The translations under genes were made by a program, and so were the position numbers. A stretch of DNA of 16,224 nt, from NCBI GenBank assembly GCA_021738105.1, contig JAIPCS010000060.1, forward strand, positions 1 through 16,224, written 5' to 3'. The notes below the pieces were generated by a model. That model did not search any database, was not told the DNA's origin, and saw nothing but the letters and a program-made list of their open reading frames with translations. Below are positions 1 to 7,963 of this stretch, piece by piece (positions within the stretch are counted from its first letter, which is position 1; each line of letters opens with the position of its first letter). This DNA is from Sulfuritalea sp. Its GTDB lineage: Bacteria; Pseudomonadota; Gammaproteobacteria; Burkholderiales; Rhodocyclaceae.

Positions 1-48
1 ATGGCTGCGTACGAGTTTTACGAACAATTGAGCGGCAAGGAAGACTGA
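1..48 (+). CDS. C-terminal tail of an upstream gene (partial)
   Basis: Frame 1 is open from the first base to a TGA at 46-48 and would encode the last 15 residues of a protein (ending LSGKED). The stop lies 17 bases before the next gene, which has its own ribosome binding site, so this is most simply the end of an upstream gene, perhaps in the same operon. That the window begins with ATG is probably chance. The fragment is too short to assign a family. Confidence 0.4.
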   Translation: MAAYEFYEQLSGKED

Positions 49-65
49 CCTTAAGGACCCGTCCC

Positions 66-1046
66 ATGAAAGCAAAAGTACTGGTCAGCCGCTCGATCTT
101 TCCGGAAGTCATCGATCGCCTGAATGCGCAGTTCGAAGTCGATTATCAGGACGAAGACGCCCCATTGCCGCCGGCACAACTGGCAGCACGTCTGACCGGC
201 AAGCAAGGGGCTTTGACCATGATCTCCGATCGTATCGACGCTGCCACGCTGGCTGGAGCCCCTGGCCTGAAGGCGGTATGCAACGTCGCTGTCGGCTACA
301 ACAACTTTGATCTCGAAGCGCTCAACCGGGCCGGTGTCATGGCCACGAACACGCCGGGCGTACTCGACGACACCACCGCCGACATCGCCTGGGCGCTGAT
401 CATGTCATCCGCACGACACGTGGTAGCGGCGGACAAATGGGTGCGCGCGGGACACTGGAAAGGCTGGAAGTTTCACGATAACTGGCTGGGCAACGATGTC
501 CATCACGCAACACTGGGCATCCTCGGCATGGGTCGTATCGGCCAGGCCGTTGCGCGTCGTGCTGCCGGCTTTGAAATGCAGGTGATCTATCACAACCGCA
601 GCCGTCTTGGCGAAGCCGACGAAAGCGCCTGCAGGGCCCGCTGGGTTGAAAAGGAAGCCCTCCTCCGCGAATCGGATTTTCTCGTTTTGATGCTGCCTTA
701 CTCACCTGCCACTCATCATGCCATCGGCAAATCTGAACTGGAATTGATGAAGCCGACCGCTCACCTGATCAACGTCGCTCGCGGAGGCATTGTCGACGAT
801 CAAGCTCTGATAATGATTCTTCAGCAAAGACGTATCGCAGGAGCCGGTCTCGATGTTTTTGAAAACGAGCCGACCCTGAACACCGGATTCTTTGAGCTCG
901 ACAACGTGGTGCTGACACCCCATATTGGCTCTTCATCGAGGACCACCCGGTTGGGCATGGCGATGCTGGCTGCAGACAATCTGATTGCAGCCCTGTCCGG
1001 TCAGCGCCCGCCCAATCTGCTAAACCCGGAGGTATTCGGCGGCTAA
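66..1046 (+). CDS. D-2-hydroxyacid dehydrogenase (glyoxylate/hydroxypyruvate reductase type)
   Basis: A 326-residue cytoplasmic NAD(P)H-dependent reductase of the D-isomer-specific 2-hydroxyacid dehydrogenase family, which reduces glyoxylate, hydroxypyruvate or related 2-keto acids. Visible marks: substrate-domain motif VGYNNFD near residues 76-82, TNTPGVLDDTTAD at 94-106, the Rossmann loop GILGMGRIG at 151-159, and the catalytic set Arg239 (NVARGG), Glu268 (ENEP) and His286 (TPHIGSS). The stretch HNRSR after the second Rossmann strand is basic, which in this family suggests NADPH rather than NADH. Length is normal. The ATG at 66 follows AAGGA at 53-57. A tartronate semialdehyde reductase homologue lies 56 bases downstream on the same strand, which favours a glyoxylate/glycerate role (GhrB-like). 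The exact substrate cannot be read from sequence. Confidence 0.9.
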   Translation: MKAKVLVSRSIFPEVIDRLNAQFEVDYQDEDAPLPPAQLAARLTGKQGALTMISDRIDAATLAGAPGLKAVCNVAVGYNNFDLEALNRAGVMATNTPGVLDDTTADIAWALIMSSARHVVAADKWVRAGHWKGWKFHDNWLGNDVHHATLGILGMGRIGQAVARRAAGFEMQVIYHNRSRLGEADESACRARWVEKEALLRESDFLVLMLPYSPATHHAIGKSELELMKPTAHLINVARGGIVDDQALIMILQQRRIAGAGLDVFENEPTLNTGFFELDNVVLTPHIGSSSRTTRLGMAMLAADNLIAALSGQRPPNLLNPEVFGG

Positions 1047-1102
1047 ATTTCCAGGCGCTCGATACACTCCGTCAATCCAACACTCTGTACCAAGGAATCA
1101 CC

Positions 1103-1981
1103 ATGAATATCGGCTTTATCGGACTGGGACTCATGGGGCGTCCAATGGCGCTGCATCTGGCAAACGCCGGGCATACCCTTCACATCTGGGCACGGCGCCC
1201 GATTGCGCTGGAGCCCTTCAAGGAAGTTGCCGCGCATGCGCACATCAGCGCGGCGGAAGTCGCGCGCCACGCAGACGTGGTTTTCACCATGGTGGCCGAT
1301 GCCCCGGACGTACAGGAAGTTGTATTCGGTCAGGGCGGTATCGTCGAGGGCGCCACGCAAGCTTGTATCGTGGTCGATATGTCGACCATCAACCCCAATG
1401 CCGCACGCGAGATCGGTGCCGCACTGGAGGCCAAAGGTATCGGGTTTCTCGATGCACCCGTCTCAGGAGGAGAAATGGGAGCCATCAACGCCGCATTGAC
1501 CATCATGGTCGGCGGCAAGCCCGATGTATTCGAAAAAGTAAAGCCGCTTTTTGAAAAAATGGGCAAATCGATCACGCTGATCGGCGGTATCGGGGCAGGG
1601 CAAGTCGCCAAGGCCTGCAACCAGATTCTCACCGGAGTTGGGGTCGCCGCTGTCGCCGAGGCATTCAACTTCGCAGCCAAGAGCGGCGTCGATCCGGCGC
1701 GGGTACGCGAGGCTTTGCTGGGCGGCTTTGCCTACTCACGCATTCTCGAGAATCATGGCCAGCGCATGCTTGATCGCAACTTCAAGCCGGGCTTCAAGGC
1801 CTGGATGCACCAGAAGGATTTGCGCATCGTCATGGAAGAAGCGCACCGCCTCGGGCTGATGCTGCCTTCGGCCGCAGCGACCGCGCAATTGTTCAATGCC
1901 ATCGTCGGCAGTGGCATGGGCGAAGACGACTCCGTCGCCGTGCTCAAACTGCTGGAAAAAATCAGTTCACCGACGGGCTAA
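1103..1981 (+). CDS. glxR: 2-hydroxy-3-oxopropionate (tartronate semialdehyde) reductase, GlxR/GarR type
   Basis: A 292-residue member of the 3-hydroxyisobutyrate dehydrogenase family. The closest recalled pattern is GarR/GlxR, which reduces tartronate semialdehyde to D-glycerate with NAD(P)H. Visible: N-terminal Rossmann motif GFIGLGLMG at 4-12, substrate-binding DAPVSGGEMGAI from 117, catalytic Lys170 in GAGQVAKACNQ, and the GarR-like stretch DRNFKPGF with KDL shortly after, near residue 225. Length is typical. The ATG at 1103 follows AAGGA at 1092-1096. It is co-directional with the hydroxyacid dehydrogenase 56 bases upstream, and together they could carry glyoxylate-derived C3 units to glycerate. 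No glyoxylate carboligase or hydroxypyruvate isomerase is in view. Another beta-hydroxyacid dehydrogenase specificity remains possible. Confidence 0.85.
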   Translation: MNIGFIGLGLMGRPMALHLANAGHTLHIWARRPIALEPFKEVAAHAHISAAEVARHADVVFTMVADAPDVQEVVFGQGGIVEGATQACIVVDMSTINPNAAREIGAALEAKGIGFLDAPVSGGEMGAINAALTIMVGGKPDVFEKVKPLFEKMGKSITLIGGIGAGQVAKACNQILTGVGVAAVAEAFNFAAKSGVDPARVREALLGGFAYSRILENHGQRMLDRNFKPGFKAWMHQKDLRIVMEEAHRLGLMLPSAAATAQLFNAIVGSGMGEDDSVAVLKLLEKISSPTG

Positions 1982-2161
1982 TGCAGCCCGCTACTTCCTG
2001 AAATCCGACGCGATTGCGGCAAACAGAGACGATCTTGGAAACATTCGCCTGATTCCAATAGTCCTGTTTTATCGGGCCTGAAGCGACTGCATCAGCACTT
2101 GCGGAAAAATCAAACGTCGGTCACCGCTGCCTCCCACCGAGCGGCCGAGGCTCTGGCAGCA

Positions 2162-2184
2162 CCGTATCGCCATCGCCGACTTTT
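2162..2184 (+). repeat. Short dispersed repeat, copy 1
   Basis: A 23-bp copy of a repeat found four times in the window: CCGT, four variable bases, CCA, one variable base, then CGCCGACTTTT. This copy has ATCG and T at the variable sites. It lies in the gene-free stretch between glxR and cysK and forms an inverted pair with copy 2, whose nearest edge is 82 bases away. Function is unknown. Confidence 0.55.
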
Positions 2185-2265
2185 CAGTATCGACTTGTCC
2201 GAAACCGTATACAGAACCACAGGAGAGGTCAAACCAGTGGCATCGGTCTTCGAGATTCCGCGGTT

Positions 2266-2288
2266 AAAAGTCGGCGCTGGCAACACGG
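2266..2288 (-). repeat. Short dispersed repeat, copy 2 (inverted)
   Basis: Read on the minus strand it gives CCGT, GTTG, CCA, G, then CGCCGACTTTT. It lies 13 bases past the cysK stop on cysK's own strand. There a GTCGG about 16 bases before CCGAC-TTTT could form a small terminator-like hairpin for cysK. The arm also pairs with copy 1 to give an imperfect long stem. Confidence 0.55.
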
Positions 2289-2300
2289 GTCCGACGCGCA

Positions 2301-3233
2301 TCAGACCTCGAGATGCTGATACAGCACGGTCGACAAATAGCGCTCACCGAAGGACGGAATGATGACCACCACCAGCTTGCCCGCATTCTCCGGGCGTTTT
2401 GCCACTTCCAGCGCAGCCCACACAGCGGCCCCCGAGGAAATGCCCACCAGCAAGCCCTCACGGGTGGCCATGGTACGGGCGGTATGAAGCGCGTCCTCAT
2501 TGGTGACCCGCACAATCTCATCGTAAATTTCGGTATTGAGTATTTCCGGAACAAAACCTGCACCAATACCCTGAATCGGATGCGGACCGCGTGCACCACC
2601 GGACAACACCGGACTGGCATCAGGTTCGACGGCGATGATCTGAACGCTGGGCTTCTTCATCTTCAGCACCTCTCCCACTCCGGTTATGGTGCCACCGGTC
2701 CCGATGCCGGAGACAAAGATGTCGACTTGCCCTTCGGTGTCTCTCCAGATTTCCTCAGCGGTCGTTTGCCGATGAATTTCGGGATTGGCCGGATTTCCGA
2801 ACTGTTGCGGGATGAAATAGCGCGCATCCTCCGCAGCCAGTTCCTCAGCCTTTCTGACCGCACCCGCCATGCCTTCAGCGCCTGGGGTCAGAATCAATTC
2901 GGCGCCATAGGCCTTCAGAATCAGCTTGCGCTCACGACTCATGGTTTCGGGCATGACAAACGCCATCGGATAGCCACGCGCCGCTGCCACCATGGCCAAC
3001 CCGATGCCGGTGTTGCCCGAGGTCGCCTCCAGAATGATGGTGTCCGGTTTGATTTTGCCGGCCTGTTCAGCCGCATCCAGCATGGCGACGGCGATCCTGT
3101 CCTTGACGCTGTGAGCCGGGTTGAAGAACTCGAGCTTTAGTACGACATCGGCATTGACATCAGCGTTCAACCGGTTCAGGCGAACCAATGGCGTGTTACC
3201 GATCAGCTCGGCGATATTGTTGGCGATTTTCAT
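2301..3233 (-). CDS. cysK: Cysteine synthase A (O-acetylserine sulfhydrylase)
   Basis: A 310-residue PLP enzyme that makes L-cysteine from O-acetylserine and sulfide, the last step of assimilatory cysteine synthesis in the cytoplasm. Visible: N-terminal [15 protein letters not shown] lysine Lys44 in NPAHSVKDR, substrate loop TSGNTG at 71-76, PLP-phosphate loop GIGTGGT at 176-182, the stretch [16 protein letters not shown] that marks CysK rather than CysM, and GISSGA near residue 270 supplying the serine near the PLP ring nitrogen. Length is normal. The ATG at 3233 follows AAGGAAG on the minus strand. It is transcribed alone and diverges from the diguanylate cyclase gene. I found no convincing CysB-type site, which I could not test properly by eye. 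Confidence 0.95.
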   Translation of the reverse strand: MKIANNIAELIGNTPLVRLNRLNADVNADVVLKLEFFNPAHSVKDRIAVAMLDAAEQAGKIKPDTIILEATSGNTGIGLAMVAAARGYPMAFVMPETMSRERKLILKAYGAELILTPGAEGMAGAVRKAEELAAEDARYFIPQQFGNPANPEIHRQTTAEEIWRDTEGQVDIFVSGIGTGGTITGVGEVLKMKKPSVQIIAVEPDASPVLSGGARGPHPIQGIGAGFVPEILNTEIYDEIVRVTNEDALHTARTMATREGLLVGISSGAAVWAALEVAKRPENAGKLVVVIIPSFGERYLSTVLYQHLEV

Positions 3234-3382
3234 TTTTTATGCTTCCTTGTCGTTGGGGTCCTGCCTGAGTTTATTGTGCCGGCAAAACACGCGTTGCGGG
3301 AAAAGTTTGAACCCGCTCTGATACTGCCGAGCCGATGGCATAATGTTTTTCTCGCGGCTTGGCGGCATTCAAAGGACAGCAT

Positions 3383-4444
3383 GTGGAAATAGGCACCATA
3401 GCCAAGGAGGCAGGCAAAATCACCTCCATTGAGCAGGAAGAGCTCCGCGGAATCGCGCGATCTGTTGCCGAGATCGAGTGGTTGCTGCTGACGGTAGTCC
3501 TGCTATATCACGCCTTCGGCGGTCCGGAACCGGACGACAAGCCGGCTATCGCATTCGGTATGGTGATTTACGCTATATGCATCATGGGTTTCCGGTATGC
3601 GAACTTCTTCAAAAACGAGTCACGATGGAAGCTCGCGGTAGAAACCTGGATCATGACCGTCTTCATCACCTGGGCGCTCTGGCATACCGGACGACTCGCC
3701 AGTCCCTTGTTGAATACCTACCTGCTGGTGATCATTACCAGTGCGCTGGCTCTGGGAAAAATTACGACCCTGCTTGAACTGGCATTGATCGCTGCCTGCT
3801 TCGTCTTGCTGGGCGGTGAGTCCGTGGCCTACGAATTGCTGTCACTCAAAGTGGCGGCCAGCCTGTTTGCCCAGTTCGCGCCGTTTGTCCTGGTGGCCTA
3901 CATCACCACCATGTTCGCGTCCGACATCCGCTACGGACTGAACAAGATCAAACTGCTGTCGGAAACCGATGAGCTGACAAAAACCCTCAACCGACGTGGG
4001 TTTGCGATTGTCGCAGACCGCCTGTTCGGTCAGGCAGTTCGCTACAACAGAAGTATCAGTCTGCTGGTCATCGATTGCGACAACCTGAAGCAAGTCAATG
4101 ATGATCAAGGGCACGACGCGGGTGACACGCTACTGACCTCATTGGTGCAGCAGATACAGAGCCAGTTGCGTCATACCGATGTACTGGCCCGTCAGGGGGG
4201 CGACGAATTCGTGGTACTGCTACCTGAAACTCCGACCTCGGGAGCCATCGATGTTGCCGAAAAGATTCGCGCCGCAGTGGCATCGAATTCCCTTGCCATC
4301 AACGGAAAACTCGTTACCACGACGGTCAGTATCGGGGTCGCAAGCTACCCGGACGACGGCCACTCGCTCGATCTGCTACTGGCTCATGCGGATCGCAACA
4401 TGTATCAGGCCAAACTCGCGGGGCGAAATCAAGTCAAGCAATAG
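3383..4444 (+). CDS. Membrane-anchored GGDEF diguanylate cyclase
   Basis: Predicted to make cyclic di-GMP from two GTP at the inner membrane. I chose the GTG at 3383, giving 353 residues, because AAAGGA at 3371-3376 sits six bases ahead. A TTG at 3359 would add eight residues but has no comparable site. The first half holds about six hydrophobic segments and no sensor domain I recognise. The GGDEF domain begins near residue 200 (SETDELTKTLNRRGF) and carries VIDCDNLKQVNDDQGHDAGD, where Leu replaces the usual Phe. The active-site GGDEF is intact at 272-276, preceded by RHTD, which matches the RxxD product-inhibition site. No EAL domain follows. A CATAAT at 3339-3344 could be a -10 element, though I see no good -35. 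The enzyme is likely active and feedback-inhibited; its signal is unknown. Confidence 0.9.
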   Translation: MEIGTIAKEAGKITSIEQEELRGIARSVAEIEWLLLTVVLLYHAFGGPEPDDKPAIAFGMVIYAICIMGFRYANFFKNESRWKLAVETWIMTVFITWALWHTGRLASPLLNTYLLVIITSALALGKITTLLELALIAACFVLLGGESVAYELLSLKVAASLFAQFAPFVLVAYITTMFASDIRYGLNKIKLLSETDELTKTLNRRGFAIVADRLFGQAVRYNRSISLLVIDCDNLKQVNDDQGHDAGDTLLTSLVQQIQSQLRHTDVLARQGGDEFVVLLPETPTSGAIDVAEKIRAAVASNSLAINGKLVTTTVSIGVASYPDDGHSLDLLLAHADRNMYQAKLAGRNQVKQ

Positions 4445-4463
4445 CTAAGACCGCCACCGGTTC

Positions 4464-5024
4464 TCAGATCGAGGATGCTGCTCTCGCGCCCTGATCATAG
4501 CGACCGGACAAGGTGCGCAACAGACGCGCAAGATCACCAATTCGCAGGTTTTCTTCTTCGGCCCCCGAAAAGCCGGGCATCAGACACGCTTCACGTACCT
4601 GCCGGTAGCGCTCGCACAACGACAGCCCCGCATCGGTGGTGGACCAGAACACCTCTTTGCCGCGCCGTATGCCCGATACCAGACCCAGATTGGCGAGCTT
4701 CTTCAATGCGTAGGACACCACATGAGTATCTTCGATGTTGAGCACGAAACAGATATCCGCCAGCTTCTTTTCTCGGCCACGATGATTGACGTGATGCAAC
4801 ACGAGAATTTCCGTCTCCGTCATATCCTTGACCCCCGCGCCCGCCATGCAGCGTGTCATCCAGCGGCCAAACGCATTGCTGGCGATGATGAGGCCGAACT
4901 CCAGTTCGGAAAGCTCAGGACACTTGTCTGACACCAGATGCTCAGACGAGACGATGCGACTCACGTCCGAACCAGCAAGTACCGCCTCGGGAACCTGCTT
5001 GCTGACCAACGATTTTTTCGCCAT
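4464..5024 (-). CDS. MarR-like winged-helix transcriptional regulator
   Basis: A 186-residue predicted DNA-binding protein. Residues about 65-140 read as a winged helix-turn-helix of the MarR superfamily: MTETEILVLHHVNHR, then KLADICFVLNIEDTHVV as helix-turn-helix, KKLANLGLVSGIRRGKE as recognition end and wing, and a C-terminal helical part (LARLLRTL) suited to dimerisation. The N-terminal 40 residues are variable and unassigned. It is divergent from the TRAP/5-oxoprolinase genes with a 124-base gap, so it is the obvious candidate regulator of that operon and of itself. The ligand could be 5-oxoproline or a related acid; that is inference from position only. The ATG at 5024 has GAGGT upstream on the minus strand. 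It is convergent with the diguanylate cyclase 19 bases away. Confidence 0.8.
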   Translation of the reverse strand: MAKKSLVSKQVPEAVLAGSDVSRIVSSEHLVSDKCPELSELEFGLIIASNAFGRWMTRCMAGAGVKDMTETEILVLHHVNHRGREKKLADICFVLNIEDTHVVSYALKKLANLGLVSGIRRGKEVFWSTTDAGLSLCERYRQVREACLMPGFSGAEEENLRIGDLARLLRTLSGRYDQGARAASSI

Positions 5025-5047
5025 TGAACGACCTCACATTTTTTCGA

Positions 5048-5092
5048 CAACATTATTTCAACATTTTATTGACGTTTTGTAAATGTAATGTT
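5048..5092. promoter_or_regulatory. Candidate operator/promoter between the regulator and dctP genes
   Basis: The AT-rich divergent gap holds CAACATT at 5048-5054 and again at 5059-5065, exactly 11 bp apart, and AATGTT at 5087-5092. AACATTA (5049-5055) and TAATGTT (5086-5092) are perfect inverted repeats. A TTGACG at 5069-5074 could be a -35 box, with a poor TAGCGT 17 bases on. One-turn spacing of direct repeats plus an inverted copy is what an operator for a dimeric winged-helix protein could look like. No binding site is known for this regulator. Confidence 0.4.
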
Positions 5093-5148
5093 AGCGTGCC
5101 GCCTGCACTTCCCCTATCTACAAAAATATTATTGTGAGGAACCCGCTG

Positions 5149-6123
5149 ATGAATACTCGCCTACGCACGCTCTTCGTTGCACTCGGTTTCGGATTCTCTG
5201 CCCTGTCCGTTTCGGCACAGACCAAGTGGGACATGCCCACGCCCTACCCCGCCACAAACTTTCATACCGAAAATATTGCCCAGTTCGCCGCCGACATTGA
5301 CAAGGCCTCCGCTGGAAAGTTGAAGATCACCATTCATGCCGGCGGCTCGCTCTACAAGGCCAATGAGATCAAGCGTGCGGTCCAGGGTGGCCAGGCGCAA
5401 ATCGGCGAAATTTTTCTCGGTGGCTACTCCAATGAGAATCCGGTATTCGGTACGGACAATGTGCCGTTTCTCGCGACCTCCTATCCCGATGCCCACAAGC
5501 TCTATACCGCTCAAAAACCGGCTCTGAACGCTGTGTTGGCAAAACAGGGCCTGAAATTACTGTTCTCCGTGCCCTGGCCGCCACAAGGAATTTTTTCAGC
5601 AAAACCGATCAACTCGGCCGCCGATTTGAAAGGTGTCAAATGGCGCGCCTATAGCCCGCAGACCTCTCGTGTTGCCGAACTGGTGGGTGCCCAACCCGTC
5701 ACCATCCAGGCAGCGGAGCTTTCGCAGGCGCTGGCCACCGGTGCGGTTGCCGCCTTTATGACATCCGGCGCCACGGGCTATGACAGCAAGGTGTGGGAAC
5801 AGGTCAAATACTTCTACGACGCCCAGGCCTGGGTACCCAAGAATGGCGTGCTGGTGTCACTGAAAGCCTTCGACGCACTCGACAAGTCAACACAGGCAGC
5901 GGTGATGAAAGCAGCCGCCGACGCCGAGACGCGTGGATGGAAGACCAGTGAAGAGAAGACCAAGTTCTACATCGAGCAATTGACCAAGAACGGCATGACG
6001 GTCTCTGCGCCGTCCGCCGTGTTGAAAGCTGACTTGAAGAAGGTCGGCGAGACGATGGTCGGTGAATGGCAGAAGTCAGCCGGAGCCGACGGCAAAGCCA
6101 TACTCGACGCCTACAAGAAATAA
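5149..6123 (+). CDS. TRAP transporter solute-binding protein (DctP type), likely for 5-oxoproline
   Basis: A 324-residue periplasmic receptor of a tripartite ATP-independent periplasmic transporter. It has a signal peptide (basic MNTRLR, a hydrophobic core, likely cut after VSA before QTKW). The mature part shows DctP-family features: NFHTENIAQFAADID, KLKITIHAGGSLYKANEI, then GVKWRAYSPQTSRVAELVG with the conserved arginine that contacts the substrate carboxylate in this family, and a long C-terminal helix region. I chose the ATG at 5149 because GAGGA lies at 5136-5140; an upstream GTG at 5134 would overlap that site. The gene heads a row that ends in 5-oxoprolinase subunits. Bordetella pertussis DctP6/DctP7 are known pyroglutamate-binding members of the family, so pyroglutamate is the best guess, resting on context more than on residues. 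Confidence 0.9.
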   Translation: MNTRLRTLFVALGFGFSALSVSAQTKWDMPTPYPATNFHTENIAQFAADIDKASAGKLKITIHAGGSLYKANEIKRAVQGGQAQIGEIFLGGYSNENPVFGTDNVPFLATSYPDAHKLYTAQKPALNAVLAKQGLKLLFSVPWPPQGIFSAKPINSAADLKGVKWRAYSPQTSRVAELVGAQPVTIQAAELSQALATGAVAAFMTSGATGYDSKVWEQVKYFYDAQAWVPKNGVLVSLKAFDALDKSTQAAVMKAAADAETRGWKTSEEKTKFYIEQLTKNGMTVSAPSAVLKADLKKVGETMVGEWQKSAGADGKAILDAYKK

Positions 6124-6127
6124 GCGC

Positions 6128-6649
6128 GTGTCGATTCGGCATTTGCTTGACCGAGTCTACGGCGCTGCCGCCTGGGCGGCGGCGCTGTTCATGATTGGCA
6201 CCTTGGCGATGATCCTGCTTTCGATCGGCGGGCGTCTGCTCAACTTTCATGTGCAAGGCACGGATGCCTACGCCGGCTACAGCATGGCAGCAGCGGCGTT
6301 TCTGGCGTTGGCACACACCTTCAAGCGTGGCGAGCACATTCGCGTGACGCTGATACTCGATCATGCCGGCCGAGCCGGACGCCATGCGCTGGAAATCTGG
6401 AGCTACACCGCCGGCCTGCTCTGTGCGGCGCTGTTGGCGTGGTTCTCGGTGCATCTGGTGATGCAATCAATCCAGTTCAACGACATCTCGCAGGGTACGG
6501 ATGCGACCCCGTTGTGGATTCCGCAACTGGGCATGGCGGTCGGTAGCGTGATTTTTGCATTTGCCATGCTCGATGATCTGATTGCCGTCCTGCGCGGACA
6601 AAACCCCCATCGTCGTGCCACCGGCGGCGAAGCCGCGCGCAGCGAATAA
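6128..6649 (+). CDS. TRAP transporter small permease subunit (DctQ type)
   Basis: A 173-residue inner-membrane protein with about four hydrophobic segments (near residues 12-35, 50-65, 90-112 and 132-152), the usual DctQ layout. The stretch FKRGEHIRVTLI after the second segment is the family's hallmark. DctQ pairs with the large DctM subunit to form the sodium-driven membrane part of the transporter. The start is GTG at 6128, five bases after the dctP stop. A longer reading would run back into dctP, and the next internal ATG would cut the first membrane segment. The ribosome site is weak, consistent with coupling to dctP translation. The hydrophilic tail after residue 155 is unremarkable. Confidence 0.88.
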   Translation: MSIRHLLDRVYGAAAWAAALFMIGTLAMILLSIGGRLLNFHVQGTDAYAGYSMAAAAFLALAHTFKRGEHIRVTLILDHAGRAGRHALEIWSYTAGLLCAALLAWFSVHLVMQSIQFNDISQGTDATPLWIPQLGMAVGSVIFAFAMLDDLIAVLRGQNPHRRATGGEAARSE

Positions 6650-6664
6650 AGCGGACGCACAGTT

Positions 6665-7963
6665 ATGGACCTCGCCATCACTTTCGGTCTGATACTGGCC
6701 CTGTTCGCCCTGCTCGGCAGCGGCATCTGGATCGGCCTGACGCTGCTCGGTGTCGGCTGGATCGGCATGGAGTTATTCACAGCCCGCCCTGCCGGCGACG
6801 CCATGGCAGTCACCATCTGGGGTGCCTCGTCGTCATGGACACTGACGGCACTGCCGATGTTTCTCTGGATGGGCGAAATATTGTTTCGCACACGGCTGTC
6901 ATCGGACATGTTCAAAGGGCTGGCGCCCTGGCTCGAAAAGCTTCCCGGCCGCCTGCTTCATGTGAACGTGATCGGCTGCACCATTTTTGCGGCCGTCTCC
7001 GGTTCATCGGCCGCGACCTGCGCGACGATCGGAAAAATCACGCTGCCCGAACTCAAGAAACGCGGCTATCCGGAAGCTATCACCATCGGCACTCTGGCCG
7101 GCGCCGGAACGCTGGGACTGCTGATCCCGCCCTCCATCATCATGATCGTGTACGGCGTGGCCGCGGAAGTATCGATCGCCAAGCTGTTCATCGCCGGCGC
7201 CTTGCCCGGGCTTTTGCTGGCCAGCCTGTTCATGGGCTGGATCGTGGTCTGGGCACTATTCAATCCCGACGCCATACCACCGGCCACCGAACAGACCCGC
7301 ATCGGTCAGAAGTTGTACGCCTCGCGCCATCTGATCCCGGTCGTTCTGCTGATCAGTCTGGTACTGGGCTCGATCTACACCGGCCTGGCCACGGCCACCG
7401 AAGCCGCGGCGCTGGGCGTGGTGGGCAGTTTGATACTGGCGACGGCTCAGGGCTCGATGTCGTGGACCACGTTTCGCGACAGCCTGATGGGCGCCACGCG
7501 TCTGTACTGCATGATCGCGCTGATCCTTTCCGGCAGTGCCTTCCTCACGCTGGCGATGGGCTATATGGGCCTGCCGCGTCATCTGGCCGAGTGGATCGGA
7601 AGTCTGGGGCTCGGTCAATTCGGTCTGCTGTTCGGACTGATGATTTTCTTCATCATTCTCGGCTGCTTTCTCGATGGCATTTCGATGGTGGTACTGACCA
7701 TCGCGGTAATCCAGCCCACCATCGTCGCCGCCGGCATCGACCTGATCTGGTTCGGCGTGTTTCTCGTGGTGGTGGTCGAGATGGCCCAGATCACACCCCC
7801 GATCGGTTTCAATCTGTTCGTGATTCAGGGCATGACGGGCAAGCAACAGCCATGGATTGCTCGCACCGCCATCGTCCCGTTTGCATTGATGATGGGAGCA
7901 ACCGGTTTGCTCTATGCTTTTCCGGCGATCATCACTTGGCTGCCGCAACGCATGGTGGGATGA
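6665..7963 (+). CDS. TRAP transporter large permease subunit (DctM type)
   Basis: A 432-residue polytopic inner-membrane protein of normal family length, with roughly a dozen hydrophobic segments. Clear DctM signatures: AAVSGSSAATCATIGKITLP, then PELKKRGYPEAITIGTLAG and GLLIPPSIIMIVYG in the first half, and in the second half GCFLDGISMVVLTIAVIQP and EMAQITPPIGFNLFVIQG. This subunit carries the substrate and sodium path. The ATG at 6665 lies 15 bases after dctQ. Its TGA at 7961-7963 overlaps the ATG of pxpB, so transporter and hydrolase are translationally coupled. That coupling is the strongest local argument that the imported solute feeds the PxpBCA enzyme. Confidence 0.93.
   Translation: MDLAITFGLILALFALLGSGIWIGLTLLGVGWIGMELFTARPAGDAMAVTIWGASSSWTLTALPMFLWMGEILFRTRLSSDMFKGLAPWLEKLPGRLLHVNVIGCTIFAAVSGSSAATCATIGKITLPELKKRGYPEAITIGTLAGAGTLGLLIPPSIIMIVYGVAAEVSIAKLFIAGALPGLLLASLFMGWIVVWALFNPDAIPPATEQTRIGQKLYASRHLIPVVLLISLVLGSIYTGLATATEAAALGVVGSLILATAQGSMSWTTFRDSLMGATRLYCMIALILSGSAFLTLAMGYMGLPRHLAEWIGSLGLGQFGLLFGLMIFFIILGCFLDGISMVVLTIAVIQPTIVAAGIDLIWFGVFLVVVVEMAQITPPIGFNLFVIQGMTGKQQPWIARTAIVPFALMMGATGLLYAFPAIITWLPQRMVG

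Larger units (their letters stand above)
1982..2300. other. Gene-free stretch between glxR and cysK
   Basis: About 320 bases between convergent genes. Open frames here are short, start at rare codons, run into cysK antisense and resemble no family I know. The only structure I see is the inverted pair of a short repeat at 2162-2184 and 2266-2288. In RNA it would form a stem usable by transcripts from either side as a transcription barrier. I see no classic GC hairpin plus T-run right after glxR. Confidence 0.5.

Noticed and set aside
2099..2362. 87-codon frame from a TTG between glxR and cysK
   Set aside because: Rare start, no ribosome site, runs into cysK antisense and crosses both repeat copies. 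It is more likely noncoding.
2313..3140. 275-codon plus-strand frame opposite cysK
   Set aside because: Antisense shadow of cysK, which has every catalytic motif; no start signal or homology.
5134..5148. Alternative GTG start for the TRAP binding protein
   Set aside because: It would overlap the GAGGA ribosome site of the ATG at 5149 and add charged residues ahead of a good signal peptide.
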